Of a DNA stretch of 64,000 nt, positions 1 through 8,597 are shown piece after piece (the first letter of the stretch is position 1; every line of letters starts with the position of its first letter). Below the pieces are notes generated by a model. It did no database searches. It saw nothing but the letters and a program-made list of their open reading frames with translations, and had not been told where the DNA came from. This stretch comes from Hirschia sp964342355. GTDB taxonomy: Bacteria > Pseudomonadota > Alphaproteobacteria > Caulobacterales > Hyphomonadaceae. The position numbers were made by a program, and so were the translations under genes. The stretch covers positions 186,001 to 250,000 of the forward strand of contig CAYFFG010000002.1 in NCBI GenBank assembly GCA_964342355.1, written 5' to 3'.

Positions 1-281
1 AAATCGGCTTTGCCGTCCTTGTCGAAAAGCGCTGCGTTGACTGGCCCGGCAAAGCTAGGGTCGTCCAGTAGAACGCGCAGATAAGGTTTTGCGGATTCTT
101 TTGCTTCTTCGCGCCATGCGACGCCGAGATCACACTGTCCTGTTTTGACGAAGAAGTCGGGACTTCCGTCACCCTTCTTTCGGTCATTGGCGATGAAGCG
201 CACCTTTCGCGCCATTGAGAGGGTCGAAATTGTGCCCTCATATCCGTCTTTGACGGGTCTAAATTGCCCGATGGTAGCCAT
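1..281 (-). CDS. DUF736 family protein (3' end cut by window edge)
   Basis: The ATG at 279-281 opens a frame that runs off the left edge, so about 93 residues are visible and the C-terminus is missing. The protein begins MATIGQFRPVKDGYEG and continues with the short beta-rich pattern of DUF736, a small soluble family found almost only beside trb/traG conjugation genes in alphaproteobacteria. Its function is not established. A GGAG ribosome site precedes the start. It is the last visible gene of the trb operon, 29 bp after the DUF2274 gene. A second, clearly diverged DUF736 gene lies at 17653-17976. The family assignment is from the N-terminal pattern and the context. Confidence 0.85.
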   Translation of the reverse strand, partial: MATIGQFRPVKDGYEGTISTLSMARKVRFIANDRKKGDGSPDFFVKTGQCDLGVAWREEAKESAKPYLRVLLDDPSFAGPVNAALFDKDGKAD

Positions 282-310
282 AATGGTCTCCTTTGGTTGA
301 TGGACTTGGG

Positions 311-532
311 TTAAGTGTTGAGCGCTTTGCGCGCCTTTTTGAAACTGCTGTCACTGGCCATGAATGCTTCCAGCATGGACGGGATGAGATCAGCGATTTT
401 CGCGGACTGCCCATAGGCTTGCTCATAGACCCGCGCATAATCCTGCAAATCAGCTTGAAGCGGCGGTGGCAGGGCAATGCTGAGTTTGACGGGTGTGGTG
501 TCAGGGAGTTGACCGATTTTGAGCGCGCTCAT
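311..532 (-). CDS. DUF2274 domain protein of the trb operon
   Basis: This 73-residue protein begins MSALKIGQLPDTTPVKLSI and has the short beta strand plus helical pattern of DUF2274, a family that habitually follows trbI in alphaproteobacterial conjugation operons. The N-terminal strand followed by a helix rich in Ala, Asp and Tyr recalls ribbon-helix-helix proteins, so a DNA-binding or regulatory role is possible but not demonstrated. Its ATG overlaps the trbI stop in an ATGA (529-532), indicating translational coupling. No membrane segment or signal peptide is visible. Confidence 0.8.
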   Translation of the reverse strand: MSALKIGQLPDTTPVKLSIALPPPLQADLQDYARVYEQAYGQSAKIADLIPSMLEAFMASDSSFKKARKALNT

Positions 533-1764
533 TGGGAGCCTCCATAGGGTTGCAGGACGATGTCCTTGTTAACGATGACGCGCAGCCGCCAACCGGGTCT
601 GATCTTCAGGGTAGGCTGGACTTGAAGCTGCTGGGTGACGATTTGCTGACCTGCCTGATTGATGGTCTGCTGACCGCCATCGCGAAGCGCATTCAGAATA
701 TCATCATCTCGGTCACGGCCGATTTCGGAAGAGACGGACAAGACCGATGACAGGATGGCGGCTTTGAACAGCTGCCAACTATGATGATCGACGCGATCCT
801 CAAGCCCTGCATAGCCCGACATATCCACCGCTGGCAGACTGTCTATGGTGATAGAAGTGCCGTCCGGCATTATGATACGTGACCAGACGACAAGCGCGCG
901 GGACTGCCCATATGCAATAACGCTGTCATAGCGACCCAATAATTTTGAACCTTGCGGGATTAACAAATGCTGCCCTGTTGGCGTTTCATAAACATGCTCG
1001 GTCACTTGCGCGATAACCTGGCCGGGCAAGTCTGAGTTTAGCCCTGTTACCAGACTGGCAGAAATGATTGTCCCCGCCATCACCTGGTAGGGAGAGATCG
1101 GTGATTGCAGTCGATAAGGGTTATAAATCTCCGTCTCGACCTCAGCGCCCAGAAACGCCTCTTTACGCTCTTGGCGATTTGGATCAGGCGCGCTTGCGGG
1201 CAAAAGCCATGTAGGATCAACGCCGCCTTGGCTTGCTAAAATCTGAGCCAAATCGGGAGACGCCCCCGAGTAACTCGCCGCAGAAGAAAGACGGGATTGA
1301 TCGGTCCCGCCATTTTGATGTGCGATAAAGAAGAGCTTTGAGGTTCGAGCCGCATCTGCAAGCTGGGCTTGCTTGGACGGCTGCGCGGCTGGCCGCGATC
1401 CTCCGCTATAGCCGGAGCCCGCTGGCTGGTAGCGGAATGGATTGTCTTGCGGAACCGGCTCACGCTCACGGCCAATCATCGCCGCGCCAAGATCGCCCGG
1501 TAGTGGTGGGCCGAGCAAAGGCGTCTCCTTCTCCACGTCCGCGTATGACGCAGGCATGGCATTTAGTCCGTCCGGTAGCGCCTTCATGGTCGTGTTGTAG
1601 AGTTCTTGCGGCGCGGCGGCTCCCGATCGGTCGGGTGAGCGCAAGGCAAAGGCGGCGGCCCCCAAAACGATGACACTGGCCGCCCCGACAAGTCCGATCA
1701 AGGCGCGGCGATTGAAACGCCGCACGGACTTGGGTTTGCCGCGAAGTTCGAGGCTGTCTGCCAT
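529..1764 (-). CDS. trbI: TrbI (VirB10-like) T4SS core-complex protein
   Basis: The 411-residue protein is the VirB10/TrbI component that bridges inner and outer membranes in the type IV secretion channel. A short basic cytoplasmic tail is followed by one membrane segment at about residues 22-42, then a Pro/Gln-rich periplasmic linker. The conserved TrbI/VirB10 beta-barrel domain starts near residue 215 (YQVMAGTIISASLVTGLNSD) and continues through the IPQGSKLLGRYDS motif. Length is normal for the family. The gene is 2 bp after trbG and overlaps the DUF2274 gene by 4 bp, so it belongs to the continuous trb operon. Nothing suggests truncation. Confidence 0.96.
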   Translation of the reverse strand: MADSLELRGKPKSVRRFNRRALIGLVGAASVIVLGAAAFALRSPDRSGAAAPQELYNTTMKALPDGLNAMPASYADVEKETPLLGPPLPGDLGAAMIGREREPVPQDNPFRYQPAGSGYSGGSRPAAQPSKQAQLADAARTSKLFFIAHQNGGTDQSRLSSAASYSGASPDLAQILASQGGVDPTWLLPASAPDPNRQERKEAFLGAEVETEIYNPYRLQSPISPYQVMAGTIISASLVTGLNSDLPGQVIAQVTEHVYETPTGQHLLIPQGSKLLGRYDSVIAYGQSRALVVWSRIIMPDGTSITIDSLPAVDMSGYAGLEDRVDHHSWQLFKAAILSSVLSVSSEIGRDRDDDILNALRDGGQQTINQAGQQIVTQQLQVQPTLKIRPGWRLRVIVNKDIVLQPYGGSQ

Positions 1765-1766
1765 CT

Positions 1767-2813
1767 CTATAGCCCCGCCATCTTCGTCACAGGGTTCTGC
1801 GTGCGCAGAATACGGACGACTTGCTGGTTATCTTCTCCCAAGCGCAACTCGGCGGCGCCAAACAGGCGGTCCACGATATAATAAGCACCATTAATGCGGT
1901 AATTGACGAGCTGACTCTCACCGCCTCGTCCGACCACAAAGAGCGGTGGCGCTTCACCCTGGTCGAGCCGGGCCGGAAATTGGATGAAGACCTTCTTGCC
2001 ATCATCAAAGGCACGCAAGGGTCTCCAATGGGGTTCTTCACCGTCAATTTCATAGCGGAAATTCAAACGCTCAATCTGGAGACCGCGGTCCACGGGCTGG
2101 CGCGCCTGCGCTCGCGATGTGCGCTGACCAGACTTGCGAAGCATCAGCTCTTCATGCGGATAGCGCCATGAGACCGCCGCCATATAGGTCTCGCGGAAGG
2201 ATTTCATCTCAACATGGTAAGTCCGTTTGGACGTCGTGATGATAAGATTTGTGGTGAGCCCGTGCGAGATCGGTTTGACCAGAATATGCACTTGCTCGCC
2301 ATCACCGGAGCCGGAGACTGTATCACCCAGCACCCATCGCACTGTGTCGCCCGCCGAGACTGACATCAGTTCTTCGCCGGGCTGGAGAGCAATATCCGTG
2401 ACCTGCTCAGGCGCGGTATAGACCTGATAGAGCGCGCCAATTGTGTAGGGGTAGATCTGAATGGCGTTTACGAAGCTGCCCGCTTCCGGCTCTACGGCGG
2501 AGGCAGCATTGGCTTGGTCAATCGCTTCATGAGGTTTTAGGATTTCAAGCTCTGCAATTGACTCATTGATGATCGGCTTGAGTTGCCCGGCCATAGCTAC
2601 AGGCATGATGCGTTCAAACACTAGCGGCGATTCCGGATCAATTGTTTCGACATCCAGCTCATCCGGTAGATATACCGCGTCCATATATTCGGCCTCATCC
2701 AGCGTAAAATCTGGCACGGGTTTGTCGAAAATACTCTGCAAGGTGGAGCAGCCGCCCAGCATGGTCATGGACAGGCAAAGCAAAGCGAGGGGTATGGGTG
2801 GACGGATAATCAT
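1767..2813 (-). CDS. trbG: TrbG (VirB9-like) outer-membrane complex lipoprotein
   Basis: This 348-residue protein is the VirB9/TrbG/CagX-type component of the outer-membrane core of the conjugation channel. A signal sequence ends in a lipobox (LGGC, about residues 19-22), so it is probably lipidated. The C-terminal half has the CagX/VirB9 beta domain, including the stretch LNFRYEIDG and the final FGAAELRLGEDNQQVVRI. It starts inside the end of trbF (4-bp overlap, ATGA type) and is followed 2 bp later by trbI. In many systems the VirB7-like lipoprotein is separate. Here the lipobox on TrbG may replace it, which is inference. Confidence 0.95.
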   Translation of the reverse strand: MIIRPPIPLALLCLSMTMLGGCSTLQSIFDKPVPDFTLDEAEYMDAVYLPDELDVETIDPESPLVFERIMPVAMAGQLKPIINESIAELEILKPHEAIDQANAASAVEPEAGSFVNAIQIYPYTIGALYQVYTAPEQVTDIALQPGEELMSVSAGDTVRWVLGDTVSGSGDGEQVHILVKPISHGLTTNLIITTSKRTYHVEMKSFRETYMAAVSWRYPHEELMLRKSGQRTSRAQARQPVDRGLQIERLNFRYEIDGEEPHWRPLRAFDDGKKVFIQFPARLDQGEAPPLFVVGRGGESQLVNYRINGAYYIVDRLFGAAELRLGEDNQQVVRILRTQNPVTKMAGL

Positions 2814-3523
2814 TGGGAGTCTCCTGTGTTTGACGGGGTGGAAATCAGGTCGCGTGACCAGTTGATGCCGTGGACATAAATGCCGAGTGGATTGCGGTGC
2901 AGCGTCGCTTCGTCCCGCGGCGGGTCGATCACCATTGAAAGGACAGCAGTGTAGGTTTGTTGGCTTTGTTGCACGCCAGACAAAAATGTCGTCTCGCGCC
3001 AGCGGATATCGAAGCTGTCATCCGAACTACGCACAATACTCGTTATATCGACCGAGACGGACCGCTTACCGACATCCGAGAACGGATCATTTGTCCGAGC
3101 ATAATCGTTCAGCGTCAGCGATGCTTTATCCGTCGTGTAGTGATAGGCATTGAGCCAATTCTCACGCACAACAATTGGGTCAATCGAGACCGAACGCACA
3201 TCCTTGATGAAGCCTGCCAGTTGATAAGCGATCTGAGCATCTGTGGGCTCGTAATTCGCGATGGTGGCGCTGACGGTCCGCACCTCACCGGAACTATCGA
3301 GCTCAATCACATAAGGCGTGACCATGCTTTGTGTGGAGCGCCAGACATAGGCTGCTGAGAGCGCCGCGCAGAGACCAAGCGTTGCTAATGCCGTTAGCCG
3401 CCAATTCTTGGCCTGCACACGCGCTGAACCGATACGGTCATCCCAAACCTGGGCCGCGCGTTGATAAGGCGTTTCCGCCATGGGGGTTGTGCCGTAAGCG
3501 TTTCGGCTGCGTTTCCAGAGCAT
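2810..3523 (-). CDS. trbF: TrbF (VirB8-like) inner-membrane T4SS assembly protein
   Basis: The 237-residue protein matches VirB8/TrbF: a cytoplasmic N-terminus with the sequence TPYQRAAQVWDDRIGSA, one membrane segment at about residues 44-64, then a periplasmic NTF2-like domain with VRENWLNAYHYTT and the conserved WRET near residue 176. VirB8 proteins nucleate assembly of the secretion channel at the inner membrane. The gene is separated from trbL by 3 bp and overlaps trbG by 4 bp. Length and order (trbL-trbF-trbG-trbI) are canonical. Confidence 0.95.
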   Translation of the reverse strand: MLWKRSRNAYGTTPMAETPYQRAAQVWDDRIGSARVQAKNWRLTALATLGLCAALSAAYVWRSTQSMVTPYVIELDSSGEVRTVSATIANYEPTDAQIAYQLAGFIKDVRSVSIDPIVVRENWLNAYHYTTDKASLTLNDYARTNDPFSDVGKRSVSVDITSIVRSSDDSFDIRWRETTFLSGVQQSQQTYTAVLSMVIDPPRDEATLHRNPLGIYVHGINWSRDLISTPSNTGDSQ

Positions 3524-3526
3524 AAT

Positions 3527-4864
3527 CTAGTCCTCGTCCTGTTTGAGTTGCGGGCCTTGGCCAGCGCCACCGCCATCACCGCTGCGCACAGCGTGCATGG
3601 TGGCCATCCCGGCATCGCGCCGATTTTGGCCGCGTCTTGCGGATTTCGCCCAATTTGGTTCGCCAGTCGGGTTTCCAGAATTTGCAACATCATTGGCGGC
3701 GGCAGCGCCGCTTATTTTGCCGCCTGTCGCTGTAACCGCGCCCCGTCCGCCTGATTGATAGCTCTGCTTGAAAGGCGTTGTTATTTTGCTGGCAGCGTTT
3801 CGGCCTGCATTGGCGACCGATCCCGCACCGGCCTGCGCAACGGCACTGACGCCAGCAGCAGCACCTTTCAGCCCGCCTGCACCAGAGGCCGTTTTGCCCA
3901 TGCTATAGGCCATCCGTGTGCCGCCAGAAATCGCCGCGCCAGATTTAGCAGCGGCCATAGTTCCGCCTGCAATGGCAGACGCGCCGCCTGTCGCGACAGC
4001 CCCTGCGGCCATTGCGCCCGCGCCCACACCGGCTGCAGCACCAACGGCAGCGCCTGCGCCGAGTTGCGGCGCGCCGGAAACAAGCCCAGTCGCGATACCC
4101 GGACCAAAAATACCGAGTGCAAAGAGTGCGAGGCTAGCCAGTATTACGGCACCGGCATCTTCTAATCCGACATCGCCCGTAAAACCTGCTGTGACTGACG
4201 CAAAGAGCGTTGAGCCAATACCGACAATGGTGGCCAGCACCATTAGCTTGATGCCCGACGCGATCACATTGCCTAGCACACGTTCGGCCAGGAACGACGT
4301 TTTGTTCCAAAGCGCGAAAGGCACCAGGACAAAGCCAGCCAGCGTGGTCAGTTTGAACTCGATGATGGTCACGAAGAGCTGGATCGCCAAAAAGAAGAAG
4401 GCGAACATGGTGATGAGCCAAGCGAGGAAGAAAACAGCGATGAGCACGATATTGGTGAAGAAACCGATTGGCCCCGTCAGGTCGCTAATGGCGTCCAGCA
4501 AGGGATAACCTGCGGTAAATCCAGTGTTGGCCACGAAGCCTGGGCGCATCAGATCTTCCGCCGTCATGCTGGCACCGGAGGCCGTGAGACCCAGCCCTGC
4601 AAAACTGTCAAAGATGATGTTCGCTAGAAAGCTGAACTGGTTCAGGATCAGCGCAAACACGCCGATATAGAGCACCTTTTTCACGAAGCTGGCGATGATA
4701 TTGTTATCCGGTCCCATCGCCCAGAACAGGCCTGCCAGAACGATGTCAATCGTCACCAAAAATGTCGTGAGATAGGCAACGTCCGGCCCGAGCAAACCAA
4801 AGCCGCTATCGATATAGCTGCTGAAGGTCGCAACAAACTGGTCTATGACGCCAAGATCATCCAT
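3527..4864 (-). CDS. trbL: TrbL (VirB6-like) polytopic membrane protein
   Basis: From the ATG at 4862-4864 (MDDLGVIDQFVATFSSYIDSG) the product is 445 residues. The frame is open further upstream, but that part overlaps trbJ and has no TrbL character, so the shorter start is chosen. Five or six hydrophobic segments fill residues about 30-260, as in VirB6/TrbL, which form the inner-membrane translocation path. The C-terminal third is a low-complexity Ala/Gly/Ser-rich region followed by a polar tail, usual for TrbL. The gene lies 13 bp after trbJ and 3 bp before trbF. Confidence 0.93.
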   Translation of the reverse strand: MDDLGVIDQFVATFSSYIDSGFGLLGPDVAYLTTFLVTIDIVLAGLFWAMGPDNNIIASFVKKVLYIGVFALILNQFSFLANIIFDSFAGLGLTASGASMTAEDLMRPGFVANTGFTAGYPLLDAISDLTGPIGFFTNIVLIAVFFLAWLITMFAFFFLAIQLFVTIIEFKLTTLAGFVLVPFALWNKTSFLAERVLGNVIASGIKLMVLATIVGIGSTLFASVTAGFTGDVGLEDAGAVILASLALFALGIFGPGIATGLVSGAPQLGAGAAVGAAAGVGAGAMAAGAVATGGASAIAGGTMAAAKSGAAISGGTRMAYSMGKTASGAGGLKGAAAGVSAVAQAGAGSVANAGRNAASKITTPFKQSYQSGGRGAVTATGGKISGAAAANDVANSGNPTGEPNWAKSARRGQNRRDAGMATMHAVRSGDGGGAGQGPQLKQDED

Positions 4865-4877
4865 GAGCCCGCTCCGC

Positions 4878-5603
4878 CTAGCGCCGCGTATAGGCGGTGG
4901 CAGCGCCTGACATGAAGCGAGATTGACGCACCTTGCTTTCCTGCTCGATTTGCAAGCGGCGGGCACGTTCCAGGGCTTCTGCCCGGTATTGCGTCGCCAT
5001 GAGCTGCTGGAGTTGCATGTCCTGCTTAATGCCAAGTGCGGTGAGTTGATTGCCCGCTTGTTGCACAGCCAAATTGCCCGTGGCGGACTGGCTGGCACCG
5101 ACAAGGTCGTCCAAAACATCCGTGTCGATCTTAACCGCCTGAACAATGCGCGACTGCATCACGAGCGTATCCTGATACGCTGCGCGCGAAGTCTCCCACT
5201 GCCATTCAGCGGCTTCTGCCATTTCGGTAGAAGACCAATCTTCATACTCTTTGGGATAGTGGGTTTTGAAGACTCGCTCGGTTTCTTCGACTTTGTAGGA
5301 AATGGCTTCGGCCTCTTCCGTCAGGCGGAAAATATCATCCATGATACGCTTGAGCTCTGCGCTTACATCAATGTCGAGCGACAGAAGGTCTTCGGCTTGA
5401 TTTTTCAACATAGCAGCTTCATTCTGAAGCTGCTCAATCTGGTTATTTATTTGCTCCAGTGAGCGCGCTGCCGTCAGAATGTTCTGCGCCAGATTGGTCG
5501 GATCGATCACAATGTCCCCGACGCCGAATATGGCATGCGCGGGCGGCGCGATTGTGAGCGGTGTTGTGGCCATGAAAATAGCAGCGATTATTGAGCGGCG
5601 CAT
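4878..5603 (-). CDS. trbJ: TrbJ (VirB5-like) conjugative transfer protein
   Basis: The 241-residue protein has a cleavable signal peptide (APPAHA near residue 24) followed by the TrbJ signature FGVGDIVIDPTNLAQN and long heptad-rich helices (residues about 35-130 and 165-230). VirB5/TrbJ proteins are periplasmic or pilus-tip proteins. Family length is normal. The start overlaps the end of trbE by 16 bp. No separate trbK (entry-exclusion lipoprotein) follows it: the next gene is trbL after 13 bp. Confidence 0.94.
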   Translation of the reverse strand: MRRSIIAAIFMATTPLTIAPPAHAIFGVGDIVIDPTNLAQNILTAARSLEQINNQIEQLQNEAAMLKNQAEDLLSLDIDVSAELKRIMDDIFRLTEEAEAISYKVEETERVFKTHYPKEYEDWSSTEMAEAAEWQWETSRAAYQDTLVMQSRIVQAVKIDTDVLDDLVGASQSATGNLAVQQAGNQLTALGIKQDMQLQQLMATQYRAEALERARRLQIEQESKVRQSRFMSGAATAYTRR

Positions 5604-8032
5604 AAGGCGTCTCCTTCGGTTTCTTGATTTTCAGGGGTGATAAGATCGGCGGCCCAATGCAGACCGCGCGCGGACAGCCAGGCTTGCGCAAAGCTCTCCG
5701 ATCCCATGCGGGCATGAAGCGCCGTCATGGCTTTGAGTTCATCCTTGGACGAGACGCCGCAGAACGACAGCGCCACAGGGCCAAGGGAAAGATCAAAAAG
5801 ACGATTGCCCGCGCGAGACTGGAAATAGTAATCGCGCTTGGGGGTTGCCTGCGCGATGATCTGAGTCTGGCGGGCATTCAGCCCAAACTGCGCATAGGTC
5901 TCCGCTTGCTGCGGTTCCAGCGCCCGGTCATTAGGCAGGAAGATGCGCGAGCCGCAGCTCTCAATGATGGCGGGCGCTATCGATGAGTTAGCAATGTCCG
6001 AAAGGGATTGCGTGGCAAAGATCACCGACACGTTACGCTTACGCAGGACTTTCAGCCATTCACGGATGCGCTCGGCAAAGAGCGGGTCGTCGAGAAATAC
6101 CCAAGCCTCATCCAAAATGAGCAAGGTAGGCCGCCCGTCAAATCGCTCTTCGAGGCGATGAAACAGATAGGTCAGCACGGGCAGCACCAATGACTTGGCG
6201 TGCATCAGTTCTTCCATCTCAAAACACTGCCAATCGGCGTCACCAAGTGTTTCACGGTCAGCATCCAGAGCCGCGCCATGCGCGCCTTCGAGTGTGAACG
6301 GCAAAAGCGCCTGACGCAGATTGGAAGATTGCAGCAGCGCAACGAGCCCGGTTATCGTGCGTTCTTTGACGGGGGCAGATGCGAGTGATGTTAGCGCCGT
6401 CCAAACGGTCTCTTTGACCTCGGGCGTAACGTCCACGCCCTCGTGGGTCAGTAATCCGATAATCCAGTCCTGTGCCCAAGCCCGCGAACTGTCTTCGTCG
6501 ATCCGCGCCAGAGGCTGGAAACACAGCGCGCTATCCCCGCCCAGTGCGTAATGCTCGCCTTGCATTCCCCATGTGGCGGCTTTTGCGCTTTCGCCCTTAT
6601 CGAAGATGAAGACCTGAGCATTTTCATAACGCCGGAACTGCAAAGCAAGGAGCGAGAGCAATACGGATTTACCCGCACCTGTCGGACCGACGACGAGCGT
6701 ATGGCCGACATCGCCTTGATGGGTGACTAATCGGAACGGTGTGTGAGAGCCGGTCGTGGTATAGAGAAGCGGTGGCCCTTCCAGATGGGCATTGAGCTCC
6801 GGCCCAGCCCAGACCGCCGAGAGCGGCATCATGTGGGCGAGGTTCAAAGTGTGGACGATCGGCTGGCGCACATTTGCATAAGCGAGCCCAGGAATTGTGC
6901 CGAGCCAAGCATCAACAGCATTGACGGTTTCGCGGATGGTGACAAAGCCGCGTCCGTTCACAACCCGCTCAACCGCGCGCATCATTTCATCTGCAATATT
7001 CGCGTCCTCGTGATGCACGCAAATCGCAGTCGTCGCGTAGCCGAACCCAACATAGTCCTGACCGAGTGCCTGCAAGGCGGCATCCGCGTCTGCTGCCTGA
7101 TTGTCAGCATCGGTATCAACCAAGGCTGACGCCTCATTCGTCATCACTTCTTTCAAGACAGCCATGATTGATTTGCGCTTAGAGAACCATTGGCGGCGAT
7201 AACGGCCCAACACTTTAGTCGCCTCGGTTTTGCCTATGGGCAGAAAGCGCGTCATCCAGCGATAAGAGAATCCAAGACCGTTTAGTTCATCAAGTAATCC
7301 CGGCTCTGTTGCACTCGGAAAGCCCTGAACTGAAATGATCCGCAAATGCTCGCCGCCAAGCACGGGCTCCAGTCCACCAATGAGATCCGCGCCGCCTAAG
7401 ACGGCATCGAGATAGGCCGGTGTTTCAGGGGCTTTTACACGATGCCGTTTTGGCGAGACGCAGCTTTGCAGATAGGTCAGCGTTTCATCATCTGATAGGA
7501 ACCGCGCTGATGGCAGGACGTTGGCAAAGAGATCGAGCGCTTTGTCCGTCTCGGCAATAAAGCGTGCGAGATGATCGCGGCCTGCAAGCTCTTCAATATC
7601 CTGCGGCGTTTCAATCAGAACATCTTCAAATTTCCCAACCCTGTCAGCGGGCGGAAGAAAGCCAAAGGTCAGATAATAGGCGCTCTCATAGAGATCGCCG
7701 GTCTCAGCGAAATGTCCATATCGCTCGGTATCAACCAGCCATGCGACCTGATCCCGCCAATTACTCTGCGGGTAATTCTGCGCAGGCAAGCGCGAGGCTT
7801 CAAAATAGAGCCCCCAGCCGGAGCCAAATCGCTTGAGCGCATTATTGATCCGCGCACAGACGGCGACGAGGCCTTCTTCGGTCGTGCTATCCAGATCAGG
7901 CCCTCGGAATTGCGCAGTGCGCTGATAGCTGCCGTCCTTATTGAGCACGACACCGGGCGCAACAAGACAGGCCCAAGGAAGATAGTCAGCCAAGCAATTC
8001 GGACGGGAGCGGAACTCAGACAGATTGATCAT
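5588..8032 (-). CDS. trbE: TrbE (VirB4-like) T4SS ATPase
   Basis: The 814-residue protein is the VirB4/TrbE ATPase that energises pilus assembly and substrate transfer at the inner-membrane base of the channel. A CagE/TrbE/VirB4 N-terminal domain is followed by a RecA-like domain with Walker A GPTGAGKS near residue 447 and Walker B LLILDEAWVF near residue 640. A sensor-like IFATQS motif follows. Length is typical. It overlaps trbD by 4 bp and trbJ by 16 bp. All catalytic motifs are intact. Confidence 0.97.
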   Translation of the reverse strand: MINLSEFRSRPNCLADYLPWACLVAPGVVLNKDGSYQRTAQFRGPDLDSTTEEGLVAVCARINNALKRFGSGWGLYFEASRLPAQNYPQSNWRDQVAWLVDTERYGHFAETGDLYESAYYLTFGFLPPADRVGKFEDVLIETPQDIEELAGRDHLARFIAETDKALDLFANVLPSARFLSDDETLTYLQSCVSPKRHRVKAPETPAYLDAVLGGADLIGGLEPVLGGEHLRIISVQGFPSATEPGLLDELNGLGFSYRWMTRFLPIGKTEATKVLGRYRRQWFSKRKSIMAVLKEVMTNEASALVDTDADNQAADADAALQALGQDYVGFGYATTAICVHHEDANIADEMMRAVERVVNGRGFVTIRETVNAVDAWLGTIPGLAYANVRQPIVHTLNLAHMMPLSAVWAGPELNAHLEGPPLLYTTTGSHTPFRLVTHQGDVGHTLVVGPTGAGKSVLLSLLALQFRRYENAQVFIFDKGESAKAATWGMQGEHYALGGDSALCFQPLARIDEDSSRAWAQDWIIGLLTHEGVDVTPEVKETVWTALTSLASAPVKERTITGLVALLQSSNLRQALLPFTLEGAHGAALDADRETLGDADWQCFEMEELMHAKSLVLPVLTYLFHRLEERFDGRPTLLILDEAWVFLDDPLFAERIREWLKVLRKRNVSVIFATQSLSDIANSSIAPAIIESCGSRIFLPNDRALEPQQAETYAQFGLNARQTQIIAQATPKRDYYFQSRAGNRLFDLSLGPVALSFCGVSSKDELKAMTALHARMGSESFAQAWLSARGLHWAADLITPENQETEGDALCAAQ

Positions 8033-8283
8033 GCCAGATACCCCTTGTGACGAATATGCCGTGTAAGCACTTCGAGGAATTTCGGGTCACGCTTGGCTGC
8101 AAAAACGCAAATGCCGTGGGCAATCGCCCAATAGGCAATGCCGAGCAGCCAGATTTGCAAGCCAAGGCCCAAGGCGGCCGCAATCGTGCCGTTGAGGATG
8201 GCTGCGCCGCGCGGTGCGCCACCCATTAGGATCGGCTCTGTCAGCGAGCGGTGAACCGGTATGGAGAAGCCTTCCACCATCAA
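8029..8283 (-). CDS. trbD: TrbD (VirB3-like) membrane protein
   Basis: This is an 84-residue protein of VirB3/TrbD type. The motif VEGFSIPVHRSLTEPILMGGAPR precedes two adjacent hydrophobic segments (about residues 29-62), and a short basic tail follows. VirB3 proteins assist VirB4/TrbE in the inner membrane. It overlaps trbC and trbE by 4 bp on each side. The start may be the first or second Met. Confidence 0.93.
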   Translation of the reverse strand: MMVEGFSIPVHRSLTEPILMGGAPRGAAILNGTIAAALGLGLQIWLLGIAYWAIAHGICVFAAKRDPKFLEVLTRHIRHKGYLA

Positions 8284-8597
8284 AGGACCGCTCCGCCACC
8301 AAAGCTGAAGAATGACAGGAAAAAGCTCGTCGCGGTGAACGCGATGGAAAGACCAAACACGATCTGCATCAGCTTACGGAAGCCGCCGCCCGTATCGCCA
8401 AACGCTAGCGTCAGGCCGGTAATAATGATGGCCAGTGTGCCAATGATTTTGGCAACAGGCCCTTCAATAGATTGAAGGATTGAATCGAGCGGACCTTCCC
8501 ACGGCATGCCAGAACCGGCCGCATGGGCAGGTGCAGCGATGGCGAGGACGAGTATGGCGATGCCCAATGCACGGCCCGTTTGTTTATTCAAGATCAT
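8280..8597 (-). CDS. trbC: TrbC (VirB2-like) pilin
   Basis: The 105-residue product is a VirB2/TrbC-type prepilin. It has a long signal sequence ending AAPAHA (about residue 26), then a mature part with two hydrophobic helices separated by a short basic loop (GDTGGGFRKL). Mature pilin would be about 79 residues. Some TrbC pilins are cyclised by a TraF-type serine protease, and a TraF homologue is encoded at 15147-15884, but cyclisation here is inference. It overlaps trbB and trbD by 4 bp. Confidence 0.93.
   Translation of the reverse strand: MILNKQTGRALGIAILVLAIAAPAHAAGSGMPWEGPLDSILQSIEGPVAKIIGTLAIIITGLTLAFGDTGGGFRKLMQIVFGLSIAFTATSFFLSFFSFGGGAVL

Noticed and set aside
4865..5146. N-terminal extension of TrbL by 94 codons
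   Set aside because: It overlaps trbJ in another frame and has a Ser/Arg-rich composition unlike TrbL; the family start MDDLGVIDQF has good spacing.
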